Positions 32,204-41,141 of a DNA stretch of 57,671 nt are shown here, piece after piece. Under the pieces are notes generated by a model. The model was not told the DNA's origin. It saw nothing but the letters and a program-made list of their open reading frames with translations, and searched no databases. The translations under genes and the position numbers were made by a program. Where the stretch lies: NCBI GenBank assembly GCA_016703525.1, contig JADJBW010000021.1:1-57671 (forward strand), read 5' to 3'. Origin of the DNA: Actinomycetota bacterium. GTDB taxonomy: Bacteria > Actinomycetota > Acidimicrobiia > Acidimicrobiales > Microtrichaceae. How positions within the stretch are numbered: the first letter of the stretch is position 1; every line of letters starts with the position of its first letter.

Positions 32204-32388
32204 CAGCGTTCGGCCGGCTCATCCGGCCGAGATGATCCATCGAAGCGGGCGCGCAGCGAGAACATCAACGGAACCTGTGGCACGTTCGGCGGGAGTTGCC
32301 AACGCACGTGCAGCGGGACGCGCTTGTCCCAGAAGGCCTGATTGTCGGCGTACCACTGGGCCGACGCGGCCTCTGGATTCGCGCTCAG
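32203..32388 (-). CDS. Small ORF between glyS and dnaG with apparent CTG start
   Basis: The frame reads NPEAASAQWYADNQAFWD, then HVRWQLPPNVPQVPLMFSLR, and ends with a TGA that overlaps the dnaG ATG. Its composition (Trp, Tyr, hydrophobic beta pattern) looks coding. No ATG, GTG or TTG lies in frame near the glyS end. The CTG at 32388 overlaps the glyS TGA (CTGA) and has GGGAG eight bases upstream. The product would be 61 residues of unknown function. Alternatives are a start codon spoiled by a base error, or a coincidental open frame. Confidence 0.5.
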   Translation of the reverse strand: MSANPEAASAQWYADNQAFWDKRVPLHVRWQLPPNVPQVPLMFSLRARFDGSSRPDEPAER

Positions 32389-33702
32389 CTGAGTCGCTCC
32401 CGCAAATAGCCGACGAGCGCGTCGATGGACACACGCTCCTGTTCCATCGAATCTCGCTCGCGGACGGTCACCGAGGCGTCGTCGAGCGAGTCGAAGTCGA
32501 ACGTGATGCAGTACGGCGTGCCCAGCTCGTCCTGACGTCGGTAGCGACGCCCGATCGCCTGCGTCTCGTCGTAGTCGCACATGAAGTGCGGCTGCAGCTG
32601 CGCGAGCAGTTCCTGTGCCGGGCCGCTCAGCTCTGGCTTCTTCGACAACGGCAGCACCGCAACCTTGAACGGAGCGAGACGATGATGCAGCCGGAGCACG
32701 GTGCGGGTCTCGCCGCGCACCTCCTCCTCGTGGTAGGCCGCGAGCAGGAAGGCGAACGCCGTGCGAGTCGCGCCGGCGGCCGGCTCGATGACGTGTGGGA
32801 GGTAGCGCCGGTCGGCGGCCTGGTCGAAGAAGTCGAGCCGCTCACCGGAGTGTGTCGAGTGCTGTGTGAGGTCGAAGTCGCCTCGGTTCGCGATGCCTTC
32901 CAACTCGTCCCATCCCCATGGGAACAGGAACTCCACGTCGCTGGTGCCCGACGAGTAGTGCGACAACTCATCGGCATCGTGTGGGCGCAGCCGCAGCTGC
33001 TCCTCGGGCATGCCGAGGTCGAGGTACCAGCGATAGCGCTCCTGGCACCAGTACGAGTACCACTCGTCGGCCTCCTCGGGCGGCACGAAGAACTCCATCT
33101 CCATCTGCTCGAACTCGCGGGTGCGGAACACGAAGTTGCCCGGCGTGATCTCGTTCCGGAACGACTTGCCGATCTGCGATCCCGAACGGCGGCTTCTTGC
33201 GCGTGGTGTACGCGACGTTCGCGAAGTTGATGAACATGCCCTGCGCCGTTTCCGGCCGCAGGTAACAGACCGCGCCGGCGTCGGCGACAGGCCCCGCCTG
33301 GGTCTTGAACATCAGATTGAAATCGCGTGGTTCGGTGAACGTGCCCGACTTGCCGCAGGTGGGACACGTGTTCGGATCGTCGAGCTTGTCGAGGCGATGG
33401 CGCGCCTGGCAGTTGGTGCAGTCCACGAGGGGATCGGTGAAGTTCGCGAGGTGGCCGGATGCCTCCCATACCTGCGGTGGCCCGAGAATCGCGGCATCGA
33501 GCCCGACGACGTCGTGGCGCAGTTGCACCATCGATCGCCACCACGCGTCCTTCACGTTGCGGAGCAGCAGGACGCCGATCGGCCCGTAGTCGTACGTCGA
33601 CCGGAACCCGCCGTAGATCTCGGCGGACGGGAAGACGAAACCCCGTCGCTTGGACAGGTTGACGATCTTGTCGAAGAGCTCGGCGGCTGGTTCGGCGGAC
33701 AT
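32385..33702 (-). CDS. glyS: Glycyl-tRNA synthetase (class II, dimeric), frameshifted
   Basis: Charges tRNA-Gly. The N-terminal part has FDKIVNLSKRRGFVFPSAEI, the zinc-type Cys pairs (DCTNCQ and CPTCGK) and RPETAQGMFINF. The C-terminal part has TREFEQMEMEFFV and, near the end, a short anticodon-binding region. The two halves lie in different frames. The conserved junction FGIAQIGKSFRNEITPG is restored by adding two bases at 33174-33177 (GCACAG for GCAG on the coding strand). With the repair it is about 439 codons, close to the family length. As the gene is essential, an assembly error is likely. The start at 33702 gives MSAEPAAELFDK. Confidence 0.92.
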
Positions 33703-33802
33703 GGGTGGCAAGCCTACCGAGGCCCGGCGGCAGCTTCGGCAGCATTGTGTCGGCCGCACTACCGAGCGAGGTCGGAGGCGCACGATCGCATACGCTCAGA
33801 CC

Positions 33803-34198
33803 GTGGCCCAACACGAAATCGACCGCGGCACCTCGCCGTACGCGCCGGAAAAGCTCCCCCGCAAGCACGACGTCACCGGCCCCGATTTCTTCGCACTCGA
33901 CCTTCGGCTGGGCGAGGTCATCGCCGTCGACGACTTCCCCGAGGCGCGCAAGCCCGCGTACAAGATCACCGTCGACTTCGGGCCCGTGGTCGGAACGCTG
34001 CGCACGAGCGCACAAGTCACCAACTACGACCGAACCCACCTGCTCGGACGGAAGGTCGTCGGCGCGATCAACCTGGGCGTTCGCCGGATCGCAGGGTTTG
34101 AATCGCAGTTCCTCCTCCTCGGTGCATTGGGCCCTGATGGCACCGTCAATCTGCTGGCGCCCGATGGTGATCCACCGAACGGAGCCGTGGTCGCATGA
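33803..34198 (+). CDS. csaA: CsaA-like tRNA-binding domain protein
   Basis: The 131-residue product is a single EMAP/Trbp111-type OB-fold: DFFALDLRLGEVIAVDDF, then KPAYKITVDFGPVVGTLRTS, then a conserved ending GFESQFLLLG. Family members bind tRNA as dimers and were described as chaperones. The start is taken at GTG 33803; the open frame extends upstream into the glyS promoter region. It overlaps the next gene by 4 bases. Confidence 0.85.
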   Translation: MAQHEIDRGTSPYAPEKLPRKHDVTGPDFFALDLRLGEVIAVDDFPEARKPAYKITVDFGPVVGTLRTSAQVTNYDRTHLLGRKVVGAINLGVRRIAGFESQFLLLGALGPDGTVNLLAPDGDPPNGAVVA

Positions 34199-34812
34199 CC
34201 GGCCGCAGTGGGCCACGAACTCGCGATGAGTTGCGCTACTACCTTGCGGCCGATCTCGCGGCCCTTGGCCACGACCGGCGGCCGCGGGGCGCGGCGCTGT
34301 TCCATCCGATCGTGCACTTCCAGGGGCTGCTGCGTCGAGTCGAGTACCTCGATCGACGCAACGATCCCATCAGCCGCGTCGTGGTCTTGGCCTACAAGCT
34401 GCGGCTCCTCCGACTGGGGCAGCGACTCGGGTTGACGATCCCGCGGGGGGTCTTCGGACCGGGGCTCGCGATCGTCCACTACGGCTCGGTGGTGGTGAAC
34501 CCGAACGCCAGGGTTGGGGCGAACTGCCGACTGCACCACGATGTTGCGATCGGATCGAAACGGGGCAGTTCACCCGTGATCGGCAACGATGTCTGGATCG
34601 GGGCGGGAGCGAAGGTCTTCGGCCGGGTCACCGTGGGCGATGGCGCCATCATCGGGGCGAACGCCGTCGTTGACCGCGATGTGCCGGAGCACACCGTCGT
34701 CGTCGGGGTCCCGGCGCGAGCGGTCCGCGGGGTGGCGGAACACGACCCGCGCCCCGTCGACGGATGCGGGGTGGCCGACGCGCGCCGATCCCGATCCCGG
34801 CTCCGACGCTGA
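34195..34812 (+). CDS. Serine acetyltransferase-like hexapeptide-repeat protein
   Basis: The 205-residue product has an N-terminal helical part and a left-handed beta-helix with hexapeptide repeats (IVHYGSVVVNPNARVGANCR, IGSKRGSSPVIGNDVWIGAG, VTVGDGAIIGANAVV). The His-containing loop RLHHDVAIG and the ending VVGVPARAV fit CysE-type O-acetyltransferases, but sugar acetyltransferases look similar. It is translationally coupled to the CsaA-like gene. Confidence 0.75.
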   Translation: MTGRSGPRTRDELRYYLAADLAALGHDRRPRGAALFHPIVHFQGLLRRVEYLDRRNDPISRVVVLAYKLRLLRLGQRLGLTIPRGVFGPGLAIVHYGSVVVNPNARVGANCRLHHDVAIGSKRGSSPVIGNDVWIGAGAKVFGRVTVGDGAIIGANAVVDRDVPEHTVVVGVPARAVRGVAEHDPRPVDGCGVADARRSRSRLRR

Positions 34813-34899
34813 CTCCAAAGTTCAACTGAAGATTCCGCCGCAATCCCACCGCTGGGCGGTACCTTTGCGGCGGTTCCCGAACGACCCTCAGGAGCAAGT

Positions 34900-35922
34900 G
34901 TGAGCGACCAGCAGGACCCCAACATGGGCGGCAACGACATCCCGCCGCCGCCGCCTCCCGGAGGCGCCGTTCCACCCCCGCCAGCGCCGCCGGCTGGGAG
35001 CCCGTACGCGCCTCCGGCCGGAGGCGCCATCACCCCGCCGCCCCCGGGCGCCGGCGGCGGGTTTCCTCCGCCCCCCGGCGGTTCGGGCGGTTTCCCTCCC
35101 CCGCCCGCATCCGGGCCGTCGCCCTACACCCCGCCGCCCCCGCCCGCCCCGGCACCGGGCTCCTACACGCCACCGCCCGGCGACTACCAGGTGTATCAAC
35201 CCGGCGGCATGGCCACGACCGGCGGCGTGGCCGACATCAGCTCCGCGTTCAGCTGGACCATCTCGGCGTTCCAGAAGAACCTGGCCGGTTTCTTGGCGCT
35301 CTCCGGGGTGATCGCAGCGGTCAGCCTCGTCGGCGGCCTGATCAGCACCTCAATGGTGAACTCAGCGGATCTCACCTACGACGAAAGCGGCCGCCTCGTC
35401 AATGCGTCCGGATTCTGGGGCGGCGTCGTCGGCGGCATCATCTTGGCCGTCGTCGTGGCGATCGTCACGGCGCTGCTGCGAGTGGGGCTCCTGCGCGCCG
35501 CGCTCAAGCGGACACGAGGCGAGGCGCCATCGTTCGCCCACCTGACCTCGACCGAGAACCTCGTGCCCTACATCATCACGGCCCTCGTCGTCGGCATTCT
35601 CACCGTGATCGGCCTCGCACTGTGCATCATTCCGGGGCTCGTCATCGGGTTCCTGCTGATCTTCTCCACTGTCCGATCGCTGGACACCGGCGAAGGCGTG
35701 GGCGAGGCGATGTCGTTCAGCTCCAACGCAGCGAAGGCCAACATCGCGCCGGTGCTCGTCATCATCGTGGTGTCGTTCATCGCCGCGATCATCGCTGCGT
35801 TCGCCGGAGGCGTCGGCGGAGCGATCGTATCGGCGATCATCGGCCTCTTCGCCGAACCCATCACGGCGCTGCTCACCGCCAACGTCTACCGCCAGGTCAC
35901 CGGCGAGGCGGTCGTCGACTGA
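34900..35922 (+). CDS. Pro/Gly-rich membrane protein
   Basis: The 340-residue product begins with about 100 residues of proline-rich repeats (PPPPPGG, YTPPPGDYQVY) and continues with four or five hydrophobic helices (around 127-155, 175-200, 225-255 and 280-320). The membrane part resembles uncharacterised actinobacterial integral-membrane domains. It starts with GTG after AGGAGCAA. A second, shorter gene with the same PPGGYQVY element faces it at 36025-36578; the two may interact or share an origin. Confidence 0.75.
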   Translation: MSDQQDPNMGGNDIPPPPPPGGAVPPPPAPPAGSPYAPPAGGAITPPPPGAGGGFPPPPGGSGGFPPPPASGPSPYTPPPPPAPAPGSYTPPPGDYQVYQPGGMATTGGVADISSAFSWTISAFQKNLAGFLALSGVIAAVSLVGGLISTSMVNSADLTYDESGRLVNASGFWGGVVGGIILAVVVAIVTALLRVGLLRAALKRTRGEAPSFAHLTSTENLVPYIITALVVGILTVIGLALCIIPGLVIGFLLIFSTVRSLDTGEGVGEAMSFSSNAAKANIAPVLVIIVVSFIAAIIAAFAGGVGGAIVSAIIGLFAEPITALLTANVYRQVTGEAVVD

Positions 35923-35963
35923 TCGCTGCGCAGCTCTGGTTGCGGGCCGATTCCGGCCCGCAA

Positions 35964-36004
35964 CGCGAAGGCGCCCGTGGACGGGGTCCACGGGCGCCTT
36001 CGCG
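35964..36004. terminator. Perfect 19-bp bidirectional hairpin
   Basis: The arms CGCGAAGGCGCCCGTGGAC (35964-35982) and GTCCACGGGCGCCTTCGCG (35986-36004) are exact reverse complements around GGG. It lies between two convergent genes. A second hairpin precedes it, with arms GTTGCGGGCCG (35939-35949) and CGGCCCGCAAC (35954-35964). Confidence 0.9.
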
Positions 36005-36024
36005 TTCGACCGACGGCGTGAGCC

Positions 36025-36578
36025 TCAGCTCGATCCGGCCGCCGCAGCGATGAAGGCGATCGCGTAGAAGGCGACGCCGACGGCAAGCAGGCACGTCGAC
36101 ACGATGCCGCAGATCCGGCCTGCTTTCGAGTTGCCGGGCTCAGGCCAGCCGGCGGACTCCGCCTCGCCCTTGATGCCGTTGCCCTGCACCCATGCGATCG
36201 GCCCGAGGATCCCGCAGCACACGAGGCTCAAGATCCCGAGGATCATGACGTTGTTCCCCCGCGCTTCGAACGGGTTGACCATCGCGGCTTGCGCCTGGCC
36301 GTACACCTGGTAGCCGCCGGGGGGCGGCGCCGGTGGCGCGTACGACGGCGGCGCCGGTGGAGGGTTGTACAACCCCGGCGGCGCCGGTGGTGGCGGAGCC
36401 GGAGGCGAGTACGCGCGTCGCCGGATGGGGGGCGGAACGCGTCGCCGGACGGGGGCAGCGGGGGCGGCGGTTGGATGGCACCACCACCACCGGCCGGAGG
36501 AGGAGGAGGCGGCGGTGGAGGCGGCGGGAATCCCGGGGGTTGCGCGTCAGAGGACGAATCCGCCCACTCATCGGTCAT
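36025..36578 (-). CDS. Pro-rich DUF4190-like membrane protein, frameshifted
   Basis: Reconstructed product of about 184 residues. An acidic start (MTDEWADSSSDAQPPG) leads into polyproline, then the shared PPGGYQVYGQ element, then two transmembrane helices of DUF4190 type (NNVMILGILSLVCCGILGPI and ICGIVSTCLLAVGVAFYAI) with a GNGIKGEAE loop between them. The 5' part and the rest are in different frames. One extra C near 36412-36418 (GCGCCGTAC for GCGCGTAC on the coding strand) joins them. Function is unknown. Confidence 0.75.
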
Positions 36579-36628
36579 GTGGTCGCTCCAGTCGAGGATC
36601 GTGGCGCCCCATCGTATGTGGCATTGCG

Positions 36629-37345
36629 TCAGCTTCCATCGAGGATATGGATCGATCGGAGTCGGCGCTCGATGTGACGCTCGAGCGCCAGGTGAGCGAG
36701 GTGATCGACCTCGAACGTGGCTGCACCGATCGGCAGCGCCAGCGCCTGAGCCAGCCGTCCGCCCAGCACCAACTGCAGGATCAAGAGCGCCTCGGGCGAC
36801 ACCGCGACCCCCTCGCGGTGAGACCGGCAGCGAACGCCGCCCGAAGCGAGGTCGAGCGCCACGAGGTCGGTCTCGGCGGCGCACTCGACGCAGGCGCCTA
36901 CCGACACCCCGACGCCCTCGACAGCGAGCAGCTTGAAGAAGAACGCCGAGGTCACCAACGGCGTGTCCCAGTGGGCGACGGCGCGCAGCGCACCCACCGT
37001 CATGTCGTACAGGACAGCGTTCGCCTCGCCCTCCTGCGACACCTGATCGACGGCCTCGAGGATCGCCGCGCATCGGCCGAGGCGGTCGAGTCCCGTGCGC
37101 AGTTCCGGCAGCGTCTCGACCAACTCGGCTTGGCTCACGATGTCGAGTTCGCGCCCCTCGTACATCTGCACGAGCACGTGACTTCCCGGCTCGAGCCTGC
37201 CGCCGAATCTCGACTTGGTCTTCCGCACGCCCTTCGCGACTGCACGGACCTTGCCGCGCCCCTGCGTGCACAGCACGATGATCCGGTCGGACTCGCCGAG
37301 CTTGTAGGTCCGCAGCACCACACCGACATCGCGGTAGATCCCCAC
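36629..37345 (-). CDS. recO: DNA repair protein RecO
   Basis: Recombination mediator that loads RecA with RecR. The 238-residue product has an N-terminal OB-fold (DVGVVLRTYKLGESDRIIVL, then KGVRKTKSRFGGRLEPG) and the helical, zinc-binding C-terminal part, with a CVEC pair and an HREG segment. It lies 26 bases after uppS on the same strand, as often seen in actinobacteria. Confidence 0.93.
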   Translation of the reverse strand: MGIYRDVGVVLRTYKLGESDRIIVLCTQGRGKVRAVAKGVRKTKSRFGGRLEPGSHVLVQMYEGRELDIVSQAELVETLPELRTGLDRLGRCAAILEAVDQVSQEGEANAVLYDMTVGALRAVAHWDTPLVTSAFFFKLLAVEGVGVSVGACVECAAETDLVALDLASGGVRCRSHREGVAVSPEALLILQLVLGGRLAQALALPIGAATFEVDHLAHLALERHIERRLRSIHILDGS

Positions 37346-37371
37346 CTCAGCGCCCCAGTGCCCAACGGAGG

Positions 37372-38103
37372 TCAGGCGTCGGTGAGACCACCGAATCGCC
37401 GATCGCGACGCTGGTATTCATCGATGCAGTCATACAGGTGGGTCCGACGAAAATCGGGCCACAACACGTCGGTGTATACCCATTCCGAGTAGGCCGATTC
37501 CCACATGAGGTAATTCGAGGTTCGGATCTCGCCGGACGTCCGAATCACCAGTTCCGGTTCGGGCATGTCGGGGCTGTACAGGTGCGCAGCGATGAGATCC
37601 TCGTCGATCTTCGACGCGGGCGTTCCCGCCTCGACGATGCGGCGCACGGCGTCGACCAACTCGGCGCGCCCGCCGTAGTTGAAGGCGATCGTCAGGGTCA
37701 TCGACGTATTCGCCGAGGTGAGCGAGACCGTCTCGTCCATCCGCCGCAGCAGCCGTCGCGGCACCCGCCAGTCGCGTCGACCCATGAATCGCACGCGGAT
37801 GTTCTTCTCGTTCAGCTCGTCCCGCCGGTTCACGAGCAGCCGTTCGTTGAAGTTCATGAGGAATCGAACTTCATCGAGCGGGCGACGCCAGTTCTCGGTG
37901 CTGAAGGCGTACACCGTCAGCCACGACACGCCGGCATCTTGAGCGCCCCACACGGTGTCCATCAGGGCTTCCTCGCCGGCCGAGTGCCCATCGGTGCGAG
38001 GAAGCCCTCGCCGTTGCGCCCACCGGCCGTTGCCGTCCATCACCGCCGCGATGTGGTGAGGTATCGAACCGAGATCGAGGTCGGACAGATCCACGGGCTG
38101 CAC
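37372..38103 (-). CDS. uppS: Isoprenyl (undecaprenyl-type) diphosphate synthase
   Basis: Cis-prenyltransferase that makes the lipid carrier for cell-wall synthesis. Visible motifs are MDGNGRWAQRRG (catalytic Asp), FSTENWRRP, the NYGGRAELVDA region, and the C-terminal RTSGEIRTSNYLMWES. Length is 243 residues. GTG 38103 or a second GTG three codons later (38094) can start it; the former is listed. Product chain length cannot be read from the sequence. Confidence 0.94.
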   Translation of the reverse strand: MQPVDLSDLDLGSIPHHIAAVMDGNGRWAQRRGLPRTDGHSAGEEALMDTVWGAQDAGVSWLTVYAFSTENWRRPLDEVRFLMNFNERLLVNRRDELNEKNIRVRFMGRRDWRVPRRLLRRMDETVSLTSANTSMTLTIAFNYGGRAELVDAVRRIVEAGTPASKIDEDLIAAHLYSPDMPEPELVIRTSGEIRTSNYLMWESAYSEWVYTDVLWPDFRRTHLYDCIDEYQRRDRRFGGLTDA

Positions 38104-38162
38104 GGTAGCGGGTCGGGTCGGGCGTCCCCGACCCGACCCCGCGTTTCTGCCAGAGTTGGACG

Positions 38163-40234
38163 ATGTCTGAGCTGCCGCCGACCGCACCCACCGGCGCGCC
38201 GTCGAGTCCGCGCACGAGGCGTCCGAGGCAACGCTCGGCCGCCTCGCCGCCAAGGCCGTGCGCGTGCTCGACGACGTGTGTTCGGCCATGCCGGCGGGTG
38301 AGGACCGCCCCGGGCAACGCGCCATGACCGTCGCCATCGCGGACGCCGTCGCGTCCGAGTCACATGTGGTTGTGACGGCCGGCACCGGCACCGGCAAGTC
38401 GCTCGCCTACCTTGCCGCGATCGTTGCGTCGGGACGCCGGGCGGTCGTCGCGACCGCCACGAAGGCGCTGCAGGACCAGCTGGCCACCAGCGATCTCCCG
38501 GCCATCGCAGCGCATGTGCCCTCCCTGTCGTGGGCCGTGCTCAAAGGCCGGTCGAACTACCTGTGCCGCCAGCGGCTCGACGAGCTGGAGTCGGCCACGT
38601 CGCAGCTCGACCTCGACCTGGGCACGAGCGAGGCCCGCGGCCCCATTCCGGCTCGCATCCGTGCCCGGCTCGTCCGCTGGGCCGAGTCGACCGATTCGGG
38701 CGACCGAGCGGAGCTGGAAGAGGAGCCACAGCCGTGGGTGTGGTCGGCCGTCTCGGTCGGGCCGCGCGAGTGCCCGGGGGCGGCCAAGTGCCCGCGGGGC
38801 GACGACTGCTTCGCCGAGGCGGCACGCCGGCGCGCGGCCTCGGCCGATGTCGTGATCGTCAATACGCACCTGTACGGGCTGCATCTGCGGACCCACGGCG
38901 CCGTTCTGCCCGCCCACGACGTCGTGGTGTTCGACGAAGCGCACGAGGTCGAAGACATCGTCTCCGCGACGACCGGGCTGGAGCTTGGCCCGGGATCGCT
39001 CACCAATCTCGCCCGGCTCACGTCGGGACTCATCGCCGACGACGCGCTCACCGACGGCCTCCACGAGGACGCCGCGGCGCTCGGGCGTTGCCTGGCGCCA
39101 CTCGTGGGGTCGCGCCTTCGCCGCGGCGTGCCCAACGATGTCGCCGATGTGCTCGGGCGGACCCGGCAACGCATGCTCGAGGTCGCCGGCGGCGCACGCA
39201 AGATCGAGGATCGAGGTTCCGCCGAGATCACCACCCGCGTCGCCCGGGTGCTCACCGCTGTCGGGGCGGCGGTGCTCGACATCGACGCCGTCCTGACGCC
39301 CGCCGACGGCACGGTGATGTGGGTGTCGGGCACCGACGACTCGCCTCGGCTCGAACAGGCACCGCTCGATGTCGGGGCAACGCTCGACGCGCTCCTGTGG
39401 GATCCGCCGACGACCGGCCTCGAGATCGCAGCGGCCTCTTCCGACAGCGACGGCGACGGCGACGGCGACGAAGCACACCTGCCCGACACCGTCGTGTTCA
39501 CAAGCGCGACGATCCCCGTCGGTCTCGCCGAGCGACTGCGCGTGCCGGCAGATCGGGTGCACGAACTCGACGTCGGCACGCCGTTCGATTTCGCCGAGCA
39601 CGCGTTGCTCTACTGCGCCGCGCACCTGCCCGACCCCCGTTCGGCGGCCTTCGCGCCAGCCACCCACGACGAGCTCGAGCGGCTGATCACCGCCGCCGGC
39701 GGCCGGACGCTGGCGCTGTTCACGAGCTACCGAGCCATGAACGAGGCCGCTGATGCGCTTGCCGAGCGCCTCGCCACGGTGGATCCCGAGATCGAGGTGC
39801 TGCGCCAGGGGGAGCTCCCGAAGCAGGCGCTCATCGACCGCTTCCGTGCCGAGGAGACCACCGTGCTCGCCGCCACGATGGGGTTCTGGGCCGGCATCGA
39901 CGTGCCCGGCCCCTCGCTGACCCTGGTCACGATCGACAAGATCCCGTTTCCCCGTCCCGACGAGCCGCTGCTGCAGGCGCGGCGCGAGGCGGCCGCGGCA
40001 CAGGGCTTCGCCACCGTCGACCTCCCGCGAGCGGCCACGATGCTCGCCCAGGGCGCGGGGCGACTGATCCGGACCGCGGCGGACCGCGGCGTGGTCGCCG
40101 TACTCGACCCGCGGCTCGCGACCGCCGCGACGTATCGCTGGCAGTTGATCTCGGCCCTCCCTCCCATGCGACGCACGAAGGATCCCGAGGAGGCGCTCGC
40201 CTTCCTCCGCGACCTCGTCGCCGAGCCTCATTAG
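38163..40234 (+). CDS. DinG/XPD-type ATP-dependent DNA helicase, 5' frameshift suspected
   Basis: Superfamily 2 helicase with an Fe-S cluster. It has AGTGTGKSLAYL (Walker A), FDEAHEVED (DEAH box), and four Cys residues placed like XPD cluster ligands (LCRQ, ECPG, KCPR, DCFA). Helicase motif VI is QGAGRLIR. The frame proper begins at GTG 38258. An upstream ATG at 38163 starts MSELPPTAPTGA, and a one-base repair near 38197-38201 joins it to ESAHEASEATLGRLAAKAV, a plausible N-terminus. If no repair is made, use 38258. A short GACGGC tandem repeat at 39448-39470 encodes an acidic DGDGDGD linker. Confidence 0.88.
39448..39470. repeat. GACGGC hexamer tandem repeat in the helicase gene
   Basis: About four consecutive units of gcgacg/gacggc encode an Asp-Gly run between the two helicase lobes. 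Length variation would stay in frame. Confidence 0.8.
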
Positions 40235-40296
40235 CCGAGGCCCGCCACCCGAGCCTCGATATCCGAGGCCTGCCGGCCGAGGCTCAGTAGCCGAGA
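40219..40296. other. Cluster of GAGGC/GCCTC inverted repeats between convergent genes
   Basis: Between the helicase stop and the era stop, CGAGGC occurs several times on both strands, including GCCTCG...CGAGGC around 40254-40273. Alternative hairpins are possible. It probably acts as a bidirectional terminator. Confidence 0.5.
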
Positions 40297-41141
40297 CGGT
40301 CGAGCGAGCGGGGGCGCCGCTGCCAGTCGCGGTCGACGACCACGTGGAGGTCGAGGAAGATCCCCGCGGGCAGTTCCCGCCTCGCCTCGGTGCCGACCTG
40401 CTTGAGCACCGAGCCTCGACGCCCGATCACGATGCCCTTCTGTGAGTCTCGTTCGACGATGATCTCGACTCGAACCCGGGGCCATTCCCATTCGGTCACG
40501 CGGCATGCGATCGAGTGGGGCAGTTCGTCGCGGGTGAGGGCGAGGAGCTTCTCGCGAACGAGCTCCGCCACCCACATGGCCTCCTCGACGTCGCTCGCCA
40601 TGCCCTCCGGGTACCAACGCGGGCCCTCCGGAAGCAGCCCGATGAGGTGGTCGACCAGCGCGTCGACGCCGCGCCCGGTCCGTGCCGACACCGGGAAGTA
40701 CGACGCTCGCTCGAACTCGGCTGCGCGGGCGAGCTGCTCCATAACGGCGTCGCGGTCGGCCCGGTCGATCTTGTTGAGCACCACCACGGCATTTGCCGGC
40801 ACGCGCTCGGCAACCCAGGCGTCGCCGCGACCAACGGGTGCGGTGGCGTCGAGCACCAGGCACACCACGTCCACCTCGGAGGCGGCCTCGATCGCAGTCG
40901 AGTTGAGCCGCTCCCCCATCAGCGTGCGGGGTTTGTGGATGCCGGGCGTGTCGACGAACACGAGCTGGGCGCCCGGCCGATTGAGCACCCCGCGAATCTG
41001 GTGTCGCGTCGTCTGGGGCTTGTCGGAGACGATCGACACCTTCTGGCCGAGCATCCGGTTCAGCAGCGTCGACTTGCCCACGTTGGGGCGGCCGATGAGC
41101 GACACGAAGCCCGAACGAAGCGGCGGCCCGGCCTCACTCAT
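40284..41141 (-). CDS. era: GTPase Era
   Basis: Essential GTPase that binds the 3' end of 16S rRNA during 30S assembly. The 285 residues contain GRPNVGKST (G1), VDTPGIHKPR (G3), LNKIDRAD (G4), VSARTG (G5) and a C-terminal KH domain (VERDSQKGIVIGRRGSVLKQ). The start at 41141 gives MSEAGPPLRSGF. It overlaps the corC-like gene by 8 bases. Confidence 0.96.
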   Translation of the reverse strand: MSEAGPPLRSGFVSLIGRPNVGKSTLLNRMLGQKVSIVSDKPQTTRHQIRGVLNRPGAQLVFVDTPGIHKPRTLMGERLNSTAIEAASEVDVVCLVLDATAPVGRGDAWVAERVPANAVVVLNKIDRADRDAVMEQLARAAEFERASYFPVSARTGRGVDALVDHLIGLLPEGPRWYPEGMASDVEEAMWVAELVREKLLALTRDELPHSIACRVTEWEWPRVRVEIIVERDSQKGIVIGRRGSVLKQVGTEARRELPAGIFLDLHVVVDRDWQRRPRSLDRLGY

